Source of the DNA: Streptomyces sp. NBC_00224
GTDB lineage: Bacteria; Actinomycetota; Actinomycetes; Streptomycetales; Streptomycetaceae
Reading direction: 5' to 3'
Length of the DNA stretch: 64,000 nt
NCBI RefSeq assembly: GCF_041435195.1
Contig: NZ_CP108106.1
Span: 2,914,001-2,978,000, forward strand
The translations under genes and the position numbers were made by a program. This document shows positions 1-8,935 of the stretch, in pieces. The notes under the pieces were generated by a model. It searched no databases, had not been told where the DNA came from, and was given only the letters and a program-made list of their open reading frames with translations. Position 1 is the stretch's first letter, and each line of letters begins with the position of its first letter.

Positions 1-71
1 GCGAGGAGGCGGCGGCTGACCGGGATGACGCGGCGGTCCACCGCGAGCTTGCGGAAGGTTTCGAGATCCAT
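1..71 (-). CDS. trpE: Anthranilate synthase component I, 5' end only
   Basis: Only the first 23 codons are inside the window; the gene runs off the left edge. The ATG at 71 opens a peptide starting MDLETFRKLAVDRRVIP, which resembles the N-terminus of Streptomyces TrpE. TrpE converts chorismate and ammonia or glutamine to anthranilate, the first step of tryptophan synthesis. It begins 9 bases after the hisI stop on the same strand, so the two are probably co-transcribed. The call rests on a short N-terminus plus its position after hisI, so it is likely rather than certain. Confidence 0.7.
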   Translation of the reverse strand, partial: MDLETFRKLAVDRRVIPVSRRLL

Positions 72-80
72 GGCGAGACC

Positions 81-437
81 CTACTGAGCGGGGGCGGGCA
101 GCAGGACGTCGGCGTCGAAGCATGTCCGATCCCCGGTGTGGCAGGCGGCGCCGACCTGATCGACCTTGACGAGGAGGGTGTCCCCGTCACAGTCCAACGC
201 GACGGACTTCACCTGCTGGAAATGCCCGGAAGTGTCGCCCTTGACCCAGTACTCGTTCCGGCTGCGCGACCAGTAGGTGCAACGGCCGGTGGTCAGGGTG
301 CGGTGCAGGGCCTCGTCGTCCATCCAGCCGAGCATGAGCACCTCGCCGGTGTCGTACTGCTGGGCGATGGCCGGGACCAGTCCATCGGCGGTCCGCTTGA
401 GGCGGGCGGCGACGGCGGGGTCGAGAGTGCTGGTCAT
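81..437 (-). CDS. hisI: Phosphoribosyl-AMP cyclohydrolase
   Basis: 118 residues, the usual length for a stand-alone HisI. It opens the adenine ring of phosphoribosyl-AMP in the third step of histidine synthesis, in the cytoplasm. Visible family motifs are WMDDEAL near residue 38, [19 protein letters not shown] and the zinc-binding ACHTG..TCF near the C-terminus. The ATG at 437 was chosen because homology starts there; the frame stays open upstream but codes no recognisable protein. It is separated from hisF by an opposite-strand gene, so it belongs to a hisI-trpE unit rather than to the main his operon. The fused HisE domain of some bacteria is absent. Confidence 0.95.
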   Translation of the reverse strand: MTSTLDPAVAARLKRTADGLVPAIAQQYDTGEVLMLGWMDDEALHRTLTTGRCTYWSRSRNEYWVKGDTSGHFQQVKSVALDCDGDTLLVKVDQVGAACHTGDRTCFDADVLLPAPAQ

Positions 438-519
438 GGCCCCATTGTGCCGTGGCGCGGGGGCGCTCCGGCGGTGCGTCCACTGGGCGGACGTGGGCGC
501 GGGTCGTACGCTGGCCCCC

Positions 520-1152
520 ATGTCGACCCATGCCAAGCGTGAACGGCTCCTGCTCGCCGACCTGTTGGAGGCGGCGGGCCCGGAGGCCCCGACCCTCTGC
601 GACAGCTGGACGGCGCGCGACCTCGCCGCCCACCTGGTGGTCCGCGAGCGCCGCCTCGACGCGGCCGGCGGGATAATCCTCGGCGCGCTGAAGTCCCGTC
701 TCGACCGGGTGCAGGCGGAGTTCGCCGCGAAGCCGTACGAGGAGCTGGTCCAGCTCTTCCGTACGGGGCCGCCGAAGTACTCGCCGTACAACCTCAAGCA
801 GGTCGACGAGGGGGCGAACGCGATCGAGTTCTACGTCCACGGCGAGGACGTCCGCCGCGCCCAGCCCGACTGGACGCCGCGCCCGGTCGACCCGGTCTTC
901 GCGGACGTCCTCTGGTCCCGCCTGGAGAGGATGGCCCGCCTGATGGGCCGCCGCTCCCCCGTGGGCCTGGTCCTGCGCCGCCCCGACGGCCAGACGGCGG
1001 TGGCGCGGCGGGGCACCCCCGTGGTGACGGTCACGGGCGAACCGGGCGAACTGGCCCTGTTCGTGTCGGGGCGCCAGGGGGCGGCGGATGTGCAGGTGGA
1101 GGGGGAGAAGGACGCGGCGGCGCGGGCGCTGGAGGCGAAGCTGGGGGTTTGA
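520..1152 (+). CDS. TIGR03085-type maleylpyruvate isomerase-fold protein
   Basis: 210 residues. The N-terminal half carries the DinB/MDMPI four-helix signature, with [20 protein letters not shown] near residues 26-45, where the His is a likely metal ligand. Members of this family are predicted metal-binding, mycothiol-linked enzymes of actinobacteria; the substrate is unknown. The ATG at 520 lies 82 bases from the divergent hisI start, so the two share a short promoter region. It interrupts the his genes between hisF and hisI and faces hisF convergently across a long hairpin. Family assignment is good; function is not established. Confidence 0.8.
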   Translation: MSTHAKRERLLLADLLEAAGPEAPTLCDSWTARDLAAHLVVRERRLDAAGGIILGALKSRLDRVQAEFAAKPYEELVQLFRTGPPKYSPYNLKQVDEGANAIEFYVHGEDVRRAQPDWTPRPVDPVFADVLWSRLERMARLMGRRSPVGLVLRRPDGQTAVARRGTPVVTVTGEPGELALFVSGRQGAADVQVEGEKDAAARALEAKLGV

Positions 1153-1158
1153 TCCCCC

Positions 1159-1264
1159 GTTCGTCTGCGGGCCGGTGGGGGTTGCTCGCGCAGTTCCCCG
1201 CGCCCCTAGGGGGTTAGGGGCGCGGGGAACTGCGCGACCAGCCACAGACGGCCCGCAGACGAAC
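1159..1264. terminator. Long hairpin between convergent genes
   Basis: A 16-base outer arm (1159-1174) is exactly complementary to 1249-1264. Inside it a second arm pairs GCGCAGTTCCCCGCGCCCCT (1188-1207) with its inverse copy (1216-1235) around an 8-base loop. The structure lies between the stop of the TIGR03085 gene (1152) and the stop of hisF (1309), so it probably ends transcription in both directions. There is no T-tract, as is common in Streptomyces. The inner arm is a member of a repeat family found at four other loci in the window. Confidence 0.7.
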
Positions 1265-1308
1265 ACCCACCGCCGGAGGCTTTCGGGAAGGGGCGGGGTG
1301 GGGAAAAA

Positions 1309-2064
1309 TCAGCGCACCGGGTGGCCCGCCTCGCGCAGCGCGGTCTTTACGTCCCCGATCCGCAGGTCCCCGAAGTGGAACACCGACGCTGCCAGGACCG
1401 CGTCCGCACCCGCCGCCACCGCCGGAGCGAAGTCGGCGAGACGGCCCGCCCCGCCCGAGGCGATCACCGGCACGGTGACGTGGCGGCGGACCGCCGAGAT
1501 CATCGGGACGTCGTACCCGTCCTTCGTCCCGTCCGCGTCCATGGAGTTCAGCAGGATCTCCCCCGCCCCCAGCTCCGCCGCCCGGTGCGCCCACTCCACC
1601 GCGTCGATGCCGGTGCCCCGGCGCCCGCCGTGCGTGGTCACCTCGAAGGAGCCGGATTCGGTACGGCGGGCGTCGACCGACAGGACGAGCACCTGGCGCC
1701 CGAACCGCTCCGCGATCTCGCGGATCAGCTCGGGGCGCTCGATCGCCGCCGTGTTGACGCCCACCTTGTCCGCCCCGGCCCGCAGCAGCTTGTCCACGTC
1801 GTCCGTCGAGCGGACCCCGCCGCCCACTGTCAGCGGGATGAAGACCTGCTCGGCGGTGCGCCGCACCACGTCGTACGTCGTCTCGCGGTTGCCCGAGGAC
1901 GCGGTGATGTCCAGGAACGTCAGCTCGTCCGCGCCCTCGGCGTCGTACAGCTTGGCCATCTCGACCGGGTCGCCCGCGTCGCGCAGGTTCTGGAAGTTGA
2001 CACCCTTCACCACCCGGCCGTTGTCGACGTCCAGACAGGGGATGACTCGCACCGCGAGCGTCAT
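1309..2064 (-). CDS. hisF: Imidazole glycerol phosphate synthase, cyclase subunit
   Basis: 251 residues, full length. A (beta/alpha)8 barrel that uses ammonia from HisH to close the imidazole ring, giving IGP and AICAR. Catalytic Asp residues are visible in [14 protein letters not shown] near residue 11 and LSVDAR near 130; phosphate-binding loops GGGVRS and ASGGAG are intact. Its ATG overlaps the stop of the RidA-like gene by 4 bases (ATGA), so it is translationally coupled. It is the last gene of the main his operon and is followed by the long hairpin. Confidence 0.97.
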   Translation of the reverse strand: MTLAVRVIPCLDVDNGRVVKGVNFQNLRDAGDPVEMAKLYDAEGADELTFLDITASSGNRETTYDVVRRTAEQVFIPLTVGGGVRSTDDVDKLLRAGADKVGVNTAAIERPELIREIAERFGRQVLVLSVDARRTESGSFEVTTHGGRRGTGIDAVEWAHRAAELGAGEILLNSMDADGTKDGYDVPMISAVRRHVTVPVIASGGAGRLADFAPAVAAGADAVLAASVFHFGDLRIGDVKTALREAGHPVR

Positions 2065-2486
2065 GCGGGGGCTCCTTCGGGGGCGCCGTCGGTGGCGCCT
2101 CGGTAAGCGTCCACTTCTACTTCGACCAGCATGCGCGGGTCGACCAGACCGGTCACGATGACCAGCGTGGCCGCCGGACGGACGGCGTCGAAGAGCTCCT
2201 TGTGGGCCCTGCCCGCCTCGTCGATGTCCCGCGCGTGGGTCAGATACATACGGGTGCGGACCACGGACTCGACCCCGAGCCCGAACTCCGCGAGCGCGGC
2301 GAGGGCGTTCGAGAAGGCCACCATGGCCTGCTCGTACGGGTCGCCCTCGCCGTACAGCACCGTGCCCTTGAACGGCGTGGTGCCGGCGACGTGCACATGG
2401 TCGCCCGCGGCGACGGCGCGCGCGAAGCCGAACGAGTCCTCCCAGGGACTGGGAACGTCACTCTGCACACGCCGTACGTCGCTCAT
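2061..2486 (-). CDS. RidA/YjgF-family protein inside the his operon
   Basis: 141 residues with the RidA fold signature (VAGTTPF near residue 33, VVRTRMYLT near 90). RidA enzymes hydrolyse reactive enamines and imines released by PLP enzymes, so a role cleaning up after HisC would fit. However, the segment that normally reads PAR(S/T) is RPAATLV here, so the imine-binding arginine is absent. That places it with the Rid groups not expected to be deaminases. Start and stop both overlap neighbours by 4 bases (priA and hisF), so it is a genuine operon member. Function unknown. Confidence 0.85.
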   Translation of the reverse strand: MSDVRRVQSDVPSPWEDSFGFARAVAAGDHVHVAGTTPFKGTVLYGEGDPYEQAMVAFSNALAALAEFGLGVESVVRTRMYLTHARDIDEAGRAHKELFDAVRPAATLVIVTGLVDPRMLVEVEVDAYRGATDGAPEGAPA

Positions 2487-3220
2487 CGGGACACAGCCTC
2501 CAGGGCTTCTTCGAGGGTGAACGCCTTCGCGTACAGGGCCTTGCCCACGATGGCGCCCTCCACACCCTGCCCCACGAGCCCCGCGATCGCCCGCAGGTCG
2601 TCGAGCGAGGATACGCCGCCGGAGGCCACCACCGGCTTGTCGGTGGCCGCGCAGACGTTGCGCAGCAGCTCCAGGTTGGGGCCCTGGAGGGTGCCGTCCT
2701 TGGCGATGTCGGTCACCACGTACCGCGCGCAGCCCTCGGAGTCGAGGCGCGCCAGCGTCTCGTAGAGGTCGCCGCCGTCGCGGGTCCAGCCGCGGCCGCG
2801 CAGGGTCGTGCCCCGTACGTCCAGACCGACCGCGATCCTGTCGCCGTACTCGGCGATGACCTTGGCGACCCACTCCGGGGTCTCCAGGGCCGCGGTGCCC
2901 AGGTTGACGCGGCGGCAGCCGGTGGCGAGCGCGGCCTCCAGGGAGGCGTCGTCGCGGATGCCGCCGGACAGCTCGACCTTGATGTCCATCGCGCCCGCGA
3001 CCTCGGCGATCAGCGCACGGTTGTCGCCGGTGCCGAAGGCCGCGTCCAGGTCCACCAGGTGCAGCCACTCGGCGCCGGAGGCCTGCCAGGCGAGCGCCGC
3101 CTGGAGCGGGGAGCCGTAGGAGGTCTCCGAGCCGGACTCGCCGTGGACGAGGCGGACGGCCTGGCCGTCGCGGACGTCGACGGCGGGCAGGAGTTCGAGC
3201 TTCGGGGACGACGGTGCCAT
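2483..3220 (-). CDS. priA: Bifunctional HisA/TrpF isomerase
   Basis: 245 residues, (beta/alpha)8 barrel. In Streptomyces this enzyme isomerises both ProFAR (histidine pathway) and phosphoribosyl anthranilate (tryptophan pathway), replacing a separate trpF. Visible are [18 protein letters not shown] at the N-terminus with the general-base Asp, [15 protein letters not shown] in the middle and [13 protein letters not shown] with the second Asp. The ATG at 3220 overlaps the hisH stop by one base. Bifunctionality is inferred from the actinobacterial PriA family and was not tested here. Confidence 0.93.
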   Translation of the reverse strand: MAPSSPKLELLPAVDVRDGQAVRLVHGESGSETSYGSPLQAALAWQASGAEWLHLVDLDAAFGTGDNRALIAEVAGAMDIKVELSGGIRDDASLEAALATGCRRVNLGTAALETPEWVAKVIAEYGDRIAVGLDVRGTTLRGRGWTRDGGDLYETLARLDSEGCARYVVTDIAKDGTLQGPNLELLRNVCAATDKPVVASGGVSSLDDLRAIAGLVGQGVEGAIVGKALYAKAFTLEEALEAVSR

Positions 3221-3870
3221 CACAGGGTTCCGATCCAGTTGGTCAGCAGCTGGGCGCCGGCGTCGCCGGACTTCTCGGGGTGGAACTGGGTCGCCCACAG
3301 CGCGCCGTTCTCCACCGCGGCCACGAACGGCTCGCCGTGGGTGGCCCAGGTGACCTTGGGGGCGCGCATGTTGGCGTTGCCGACTTCCAGGGTCCAGTCG
3401 TGCACCGCGTACGAGTGCACGAAGTAGTACCGGGCGTCGGCGTCCAGGCCCGCGAAGAGCTCGGTGTCCTCGGGGGCCTTGACCGTGTTCCAGCCCATGT
3501 GCGGGACGATCGGCGCCTTGAGCGGCCCGACCGTGCCGGGCCACTCGTCCAGGCCCTCGGTCTCCACGCCGTGCTCGATGCCCCGGGCGAACAGGATCTG
3601 CATGCCGACGCAGATGCCCATCACCGGGCGGCCGCCCGACAGGCGCCGGCCCACGATCCAGTCGCCGCGCGCCTCGCGCAGCCCCTGCATACAGGCGGAG
3701 AAGGCGCCGACGCCGGGGACGAGCAGCCCGTCGGCGTTCATGGCCGTGTCGTAGTCACGGGTGATCTCGACGTCCGCGCCGACGTGGGCGAGGGCGCGCT
3801 CGGCGGAGCGCACGTTGCCGAAGCCGTAGTCGAAGACCACGACCTTCTTACGAGGGGTGCCCGTGCTCAA
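3220..3870 (-). CDS. hisH: Imidazole glycerol phosphate synthase, glutaminase subunit
   Basis: 216 residues, class I glutamine amidotransferase. It supplies ammonia to HisF. The nucleophile Cys sits in MGICVGMQ near residue 90 and the His/Glu pair in TQFHPEKSG near the C-terminus. I chose the TTG at 3870: GGAGG at 3882-3878 sits 7 bases upstream, and the TTG overlaps the stop of the preceding 54-aa gene (TTGA). A GTG at 3876 is in frame but only one base from the ribosome site. It lies between the small membrane protein gene and priA. Confidence 0.93.
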   Translation of the reverse strand: MSTGTPRKKVVVFDYGFGNVRSAERALAHVGADVEITRDYDTAMNADGLLVPGVGAFSACMQGLREARGDWIVGRRLSGGRPVMGICVGMQILFARGIEHGVETEGLDEWPGTVGPLKAPIVPHMGWNTVKAPEDTELFAGLDADARYYFVHSYAVHDWTLEVGNANMRAPKVTWATHGEPFVAAVENGALWATQFHPEKSGDAGAQLLTNWIGTL

Positions 3871-4031
3871 TTCCACACCTCCAGCCGCAGGACGCCCGCG
3901 ACCAGGCAGAGCGCCGAGCTGATCGCGAGCAGCGTGATCAGGCTCTTGGACATCTCCTGCTTGATGAAGGAGTAGACGCCGCCCGCGAGGAAGAGCCCGA
4001 GGACGATGAGGATGGTGTTGAGGCCGGTCAC
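3867..4031 (-). CDS. Small membrane protein of the his operon
   Basis: 54 residues, starting at GTG 4031. It has two hydrophobic segments: [18 protein letters not shown] near residues 5-22 and [18 protein letters not shown] near 32-49, separated by a short loop with K, E and K. No known domain. It overlaps hisB at the start (GTGA) and hisH at the end (TTGA), which argues strongly that it is translated. The position between hisB and hisH fits the small unannotated gene of Streptomyces his operons. Function unknown; a role specific to histidine synthesis would be a guess. Confidence 0.8.
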   Translation of the reverse strand: MTGLNTILIVLGLFLAGGVYSFIKQEMSKSLITLLAISSALCLVAGVLRLEVWN

Positions 4032-4621
4032 AGCGCGCCCTTGGTCGAAGGAAGGATGCCCGCGGCACGCGGGTCGTGCTCGGATGCGTAGCGCAGCGCC
4101 CGCGCCAGCGCCTTGAACTGGCACTCCACGATGTGGTGCGCGTTGCGCCCGTACGGGACGTGGACGTGCAGGGCGATCTGCGCCTGCGCCACGAAGGACT
4201 CCAGGATGTGCCGGGTCATCGTGGTGTCGTACTCGCCGATCATCGGCGCCATGTTCTCGGGCTCGGTGTGCACGAGGTACGGGCGGCCGGAGAGGTCCAC
4301 GGTCACCTGGGCGAGGGACTCGTCGAGGGGGACCGTGCAGTTGCCGAAGCGGTAGATGCCGACCTTGTCGCCGAGCGCCTGCTTGAAGGCGGCGCCGAGC
4401 GCGAGGGCGGTGTCCTCGATGGTGTGGTGCGAGTCGATGTGCAGGTCGCCGTCCGTCTTGACCGTGAGGTCGAAGAGGCCGTGGCGGCCGAGCTGGTCGA
4501 GCATGTGGTCGTAGAAGCCGACTCCCGTCGACACGTCGACCTTTCCGGTCCCGTCAAGGTCGATCTCGACGAGGACGGACGTCTCCTTGGTGGTGCGTTC
4601 GACACGGCCGACGCGGCTCAT
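4028..4621 (-). CDS. hisB: Imidazoleglycerol-phosphate dehydratase
   Basis: 197 residues: the monofunctional dehydratase without the HisN-type phosphatase domain of enteric HisB. It dehydrates IGP to imidazole acetol phosphate and is manganese dependent. Metal-binding motifs are IDSHHTIED near residue 63 and [17 protein letters not shown] near 160; FYDHML near 36 is also conserved. The ATG at 4621 overlaps the hisC stop by 4 bases and the stop overlaps the next start. Confidence 0.97.
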   Translation of the reverse strand: MSRVGRVERTTKETSVLVEIDLDGTGKVDVSTGVGFYDHMLDQLGRHGLFDLTVKTDGDLHIDSHHTIEDTALALGAAFKQALGDKVGIYRFGNCTVPLDESLAQVTVDLSGRPYLVHTEPENMAPMIGEYDTTMTRHILESFVAQAQIALHVHVPYGRNAHHIVECQFKALARALRYASEHDPRAAGILPSTKGAL

Positions 4622-5739
4622 GCTCTCTGCTCCTTCTTGAGTTGACGGACCGCGTCCAGGAACGCGTCGTTCTCGGTCGGGGTGCCGGCGGTGACGCGCA
4701 GCCACCCGGGCACCCCGTTGTCACGGACCAGGACGCCCTGGTCGAGGATCCGCTGCCAGGCGGTGTGGGAGTCCTCGAAGCGGCCGAACTGGACGAAGTT
4801 GGCATCCGACTCGGTCACCTCGTACCCGACCGCCCGCAGCTCGGTGACCAGCCGGTCCCGCTCCTTCTTCAGCTGCTCGACATAGCCGAGCAGCGTGTCC
4901 GTGTGCTCCAGGGCCGCGAGCGCGGTCGCCTGGGTGACGGCGGAGAGGTGGTACGGCAGGCGGACGAGCTGGACCGCGTCGACCACCGCCGGGTGCGCGG
5001 CGAGATAGCCGAGGCGCAGCCCGGCCGCGCCGAAGGCCTTGGACATGGTCCGCGAGACGACCAGGTGGGGGCGGCCCTCGATGAGCGGCAGCAGCGACTC
5101 GCGGTGGCTGAACTCGACGTACGCCTCGTCGACGACCACCAGGGACGGCTTGGCGGCCTGGGCGGCGTCGTGGAGCGCGAGAACCGTTTCGGCGCCGACC
5201 GCCGTGCCGGTGGGGTTGTTGGGCGAGGTGATGAAGACGACGTCCGGGGCGTTCTCCGCGATGGCCTTCTCGGCGGCCTCCACGTCGATCGTGAAGTCCT
5301 CGTTGCGCGGACCGGAGATCCACCCGGTGCCGGTGCCGCGCGCGATGAGGCCGTGCATCGAGTACGAGGGCTCGAAGCCGATGGCGGTGCGGCCGGGGCC
5401 GCCGAAGGTCTGCAGCAGCTGCTGGATGACCTCGTTGGAGCCGTTGGCCGCCCACACGTTCTCGACGCCGACGGTGTGTCCGCCGGTGCGGGTGAGGTAG
5501 CGGGCGAGCTCGGTGCGCAGCTCCACCGCGTCCCGGTCGGGGTAGCGGTTGAGCCCGCGCGCGGCCTGCGCCACGCGCTCCGCGATCCGCGCGACCAGCG
5601 CCTCGGGCAGCGGGTACGGGTTCTCGTTGGTGTTGAGCTGGACGGGCACGTCCAACTGGGGCGCGCCGTAGGGGGACTTGCCGCGCAGTTCGTCGCGTAC
5701 GGGCAGGTCGTCCAGGGTGAGGCGCTGGTTCTCGGTCAC
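4618..5739 (-). CDS. hisC: Histidinol-phosphate aminotransferase
   Basis: 373 residues, fold-type I PLP aminotransferase. It converts imidazole acetol phosphate plus glutamate to histidinol phosphate. The PLP lysine is in [17 protein letters not shown] near residue 235; NNPTGT near 175 and VDEAYVEFS near 205 bind the cofactor. GTG at 5739 overlaps the hisD stop by 4 bases (GTGA). The sequence begins [17 protein letters not shown], matching the family N-terminus. Confidence 0.96.
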   Translation of the reverse strand: MTENQRLTLDDLPVRDELRGKSPYGAPQLDVPVQLNTNENPYPLPEALVARIAERVAQAARGLNRYPDRDAVELRTELARYLTRTGGHTVGVENVWAANGSNEVIQQLLQTFGGPGRTAIGFEPSYSMHGLIARGTGTGWISGPRNEDFTIDVEAAEKAIAENAPDVVFITSPNNPTGTAVGAETVLALHDAAQAAKPSLVVVDEAYVEFSHRESLLPLIEGRPHLVVSRTMSKAFGAAGLRLGYLAAHPAVVDAVQLVRLPYHLSAVTQATALAALEHTDTLLGYVEQLKKERDRLVTELRAVGYEVTESDANFVQFGRFEDSHTAWQRILDQGVLVRDNGVPGWLRVTAGTPTENDAFLDAVRQLKKEQRA

Positions 5740-7067
5740 TGGCCCGGCACCTTCCATCCGAACCTCGCCTTGAGCGCGGCCCCGTGCGCGGGCAGGTCCT
5801 CGGCCTCCGCGAGCGTGACCACGTGGTGGGCGACCTCGGCCAGGGCGTCCCGGCTGTAGTCGACGATGTGGATGCCCTTGAGGAAGGACTGGACCGACAG
5901 GCCCGAGGAGTGGCAGGCGCAGCCGCCGGTGGGCAGCACGTGGTTGGAGCCCGCGCAGTAGTCGCCGAGCGAGACCGGGGCCCACGGGCCGACGAAGATC
6001 GCGCCCGCGTTGCGGACCCGGCCGGCCACGGCGGCGGCGTCGGCGGTCTGGATCTCCAGGTGCTCGGCGCCGTACGCGTCGACCACCTTGAGGCCCTGCT
6101 CCAGGCCGTCGACCAGCACGATCGCGGACTGCCTGCCCGCCAGCGCGGGCTTGATCCGGTCCTCGACGTGCTTGGTGGCCGCGATCTGCGGCTCCAGCTC
6201 GCGCTCGACCGCGTCGGCGAGCGCCGCGCAGTCGGTGACCAGGACGGCGGCCGCCATCGGGTCGTGCTCGGCCTGGCTGATCAGGTCGGCGGCGACGTGC
6301 GCCGGGTCGGCGGTCTCGTCGGCGAGCACGGCGATCTCGGTCGGTCCGGCCTCGGTGTCGATGCCGATGCGGCCCGTGAAGTAGCGCTTGGCGGCGGCGA
6401 CCCAGATGTTGCCGGGGCCGGTCACCATGTTCGCGGGCGCACACCCGTCGGGTCCGGAGGTCCCGTACGCGAACATCGCGACGGCCTGGGCGCCGCCCGC
6501 CGCGTACACCTCGTCGACGCCGAGCAGCGCGCACGCGGCGAGGATCGTCGGGTGCGGCAGTCCCCCGAACTCCTTCTGCGGCGGGGAGGCCAGCGCGATC
6601 GACTCGACGCCCGCCTCCTGGGCCGGGACCACGTTCATGACCACGGACGACGGGTACACCGACCGGCCGCCCGGCGCGTAAAGACCCACGCGCTCGACCG
6701 GCACCCACTTCTCGGTGACGGTGCCGCCGGGCACCACCTGGACGGTGTGCTCGCCGCGGCGCTGGGCGCGGTGGACGATCCTGGCGCGCCGGATGGACTC
6801 CTCCAGGGCCGCCTTGACCTGCGGGTCGAGCGTCTCCAGGGCCTCGGCGAGCGCCTCGGCGGGCACCCGGATCCGCTCCAGGGTCACTCCGTCGAACTTC
6901 TCCGCGTACTCGATCAGCGCCGCCGTGCCGCGATGATGCACGTCCTCGCAGATGGGCCGCACCTTCTCCAGGGCGGCTTCCACGTCGAACTCGGCACGGG
7001 GCAGCAGGTCGCGCAGGGCGCCCCCCTCGGGGAGGGCGTTGCCGCGCAGATCGATTCGAGAGATCAC
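5736..7067 (-). CDS. hisD: Histidinol dehydrogenase
   Basis: 443 residues, full length. It oxidises histidinol to histidine in two NAD-dependent steps with a zinc ion. Signature segments include [19 protein letters not shown] near residue 110, [10 protein letters not shown] near 230, SQAEHDP near 255 and AEHLEIQ near 350. GTG at 7067 was preferred to far-upstream in-frame starts because homology begins at ISRIDLRGN. It is the first gene of the main his operon, so the promoter should lie within 7068-7237, shared with the divergent gene at 7238. Confidence 0.95.
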   Translation of the reverse strand: MISRIDLRGNALPEGGALRDLLPRAEFDVEAALEKVRPICEDVHHRGTAALIEYAEKFDGVTLERIRVPAEALAEALETLDPQVKAALEESIRRARIVHRAQRRGEHTVQVVPGGTVTEKWVPVERVGLYAPGGRSVYPSSVVMNVVPAQEAGVESIALASPPQKEFGGLPHPTILAACALLGVDEVYAAGGAQAVAMFAYGTSGPDGCAPANMVTGPGNIWVAAAKRYFTGRIGIDTEAGPTEIAVLADETADPAHVAADLISQAEHDPMAAAVLVTDCAALADAVERELEPQIAATKHVEDRIKPALAGRQSAIVLVDGLEQGLKVVDAYGAEHLEIQTADAAAVAGRVRNAGAIFVGPWAPVSLGDYCAGSNHVLPTGGCACHSSGLSVQSFLKGIHIVDYSRDALAEVAHHVVTLAEAEDLPAHGAALKARFGWKVPGQ

Positions 7068-7237
7068 GGAACCAATTCTCTCAGACGGCATCGCGCCACC
7101 GATCGCCCGTATCACTGGCTGATACGTATCCCGCCCGCCCCGCGCCCCGGCCGTGACCACTAGCGTTCACTCCGTTACACACGCATGTACATCCTCACGC
7201 GACCGCGGGGGGCGGGCAGGGGACGAGGGGGACGGCA

Positions 7238-8839
7238 GTGACCGAGGCGCCGGATGCCGATGTGGCCCCGGACTGGTTCAGTCCGGTGGAGCGGGGGATG
7301 TGGGATTACTTCCGCAACGGCAGCACCTACGACCTGCGCACCCGCAGCCGGGTGCGGGACGACCCGTTCTCGGGGCGCGTCTGGGGGCCCGAGCGCCATG
7401 TGAAGGCCCGCGCGGTGGCACTGCTGCTGCTCCACGGGCCGCCCGCGCTGCCCGGCCGGGTGGCGGCCCTGAAACTGAACGGCGTGCAGATCGTCGGGGT
7501 GCTCAATCTGTCGGGCGGCACGGTCACGCCGTATGTGGAACTGAACAACTGCCGGTTCGAGAACGAGGTGCTGCTGCCGGAGTGCCGGGTCACCACCGTG
7601 CGGATGGTGAACTGCGCGATCCCGCGGATCGAGGCGGCCCGGCTGCAGACCGAGGGCGATCTGCATCTGCCGCGCTGCCGGATCGCCCGCGGCATCCGGC
7701 TCACCGACGCCCACATCGGCACCGATCTGCTGCTCAACGAGGCCGTGATCCGCGCCGACCGCAAGGGCCGCTCGATCGCGGCCGACGGCCTCTCGGTCGC
7801 CCAGGACCTCCAGGCCGAGCTGATCGAGTCGTACGGGGAGGTGAGCCTGCGCGCGGCGAAGGTCGGGGTGACGCTGAGCCTGCGCGGCAGCCGGCTGGTG
7901 AACCCGGAGGGGCGGCGCGCGCTGAACGCTCCGCAGCTGACCGTGGAGCGCACGCTCTACATGACGGCGGCGGCCGTCTCGCCCGGCGCCACCGAGACCA
8001 CCACTCCGCCGTACGGGACGAACTACACGGGCACTCCGGCCCGGGGCACCCGCGTCCAGCCGTTCGTCTGCGAGGGCGGGCTGCGGCTTGACGACGGCCG
8101 GTTCGGGGACGCCGTGGACTTCCAGAGCGCGCGCTTCGTGATGCGGGACTACCAGGAGCTGTCGCTGCGCCGGGTGCAGACTCCGGAGCTGCGCTTCCTC
8201 GGGGAGCGGCCGGAGCGGGGCCGGGTGGTGCTCTCGGGCGCCCGGGTCGTGAACCTGGTCGACATGTCGACGAGCTGGCCGGGGCCCGGCGGGCTCGCGA
8301 TGGGCGGCTTCAGCTACGACAACCTGATCCCGCGCGGACTGTTCCCGCTGGCCAGACGGCTGGAATGGGTGGCGGCGGCGACTCCGGAGTACGCGCCTGA
8401 GCCGTATGAGCGCCTCGCCACCGTGCTGCGCAACAGCGGCGAGGACGCGGACGCGCGCGAGGTGCTGCTCGCCAAGCAGCGCCGGCGCCGCGAGACCCTG
8501 CCGCTGGCGGGGAAGCTGTGGGGGGTGCTCCAGGACCTGACCGTGGCGTACGGCTACCGGCCGGGCCGGGCGGCGCTGTGGATGGCGGTGCTGTGGGCGA
8601 TGGGCGCGCTGGCGTTCTCGCACTACGACCCGACGCCGATCAAGGCGGACGAGCACCCGGACTGGAACGCCTCGCTGTACGCCCTCGATCTGCTCGTGCC
8701 GGTGATCAACCTGGGGCAGGACGGCTACTGGCAGCTGCACGGCAGCTGGCAGTGGGTCTCGGCGGTGCTCATCGTGCTCGGCTGGATCCTGGCCACCACC
8801 GTGGCGGCGGGCGCCTCGCGTCTGCTGCGGCGTGGCTGA
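7238..8839 (+). CDS. Beta-helix-like membrane protein, often named membrane-associated oxidoreductase
   Basis: 533 residues from GTG 7238, with a purine-rich ribosome site just upstream. The first 400 residues read as short hydrophobic/polar repeats (VRMVNCAIP, LHLPRCRIA, LLLNEAVI, VTLSLRGSRL) like a pentapeptide or right-handed beta-helix stack. Near the C-terminus are two membrane segments, at about 445-465 (AALWMAVLWAMGALAFSHY) and 505-530 (WVSAVLIVLGWILATTVAAG). I see no nucleotide-binding or redox-cofactor motif, so the oxidoreductase name used for relatives has no visible support. Function unknown. Confidence 0.75.
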   Translation: MTEAPDADVAPDWFSPVERGMWDYFRNGSTYDLRTRSRVRDDPFSGRVWGPERHVKARAVALLLLHGPPALPGRVAALKLNGVQIVGVLNLSGGTVTPYVELNNCRFENEVLLPECRVTTVRMVNCAIPRIEAARLQTEGDLHLPRCRIARGIRLTDAHIGTDLLLNEAVIRADRKGRSIAADGLSVAQDLQAELIESYGEVSLRAAKVGVTLSLRGSRLVNPEGRRALNAPQLTVERTLYMTAAAVSPGATETTTPPYGTNYTGTPARGTRVQPFVCEGGLRLDDGRFGDAVDFQSARFVMRDYQELSLRRVQTPELRFLGERPERGRVVLSGARVVNLVDMSTSWPGPGGLAMGGFSYDNLIPRGLFPLARRLEWVAAATPEYAPEPYERLATVLRNSGEDADAREVLLAKQRRRRETLPLAGKLWGVLQDLTVAYGYRPGRAALWMAVLWAMGALAFSHYDPTPIKADEHPDWNASLYALDLLVPVINLGQDGYWQLHGSWQWVSAVLIVLGWILATTVAAGASRLLRRG

Positions 8840-8935
8840 AATTTGCCGGTCCTTGACCCGCGCCCGTACAACCGTCACGGCCGCCACAGACTCTTCACCG
8901 CACACCACTGGCGGAGCTCCGACCTGCGGTTTTGA

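Noticed and set aside
187..1266. Long minus-strand frame opposite the TIGR03085 gene
   Set aside because: Arg/Pro-rich shadow of a GC-rich gene on the other strand; no family motif and no ribosome site.
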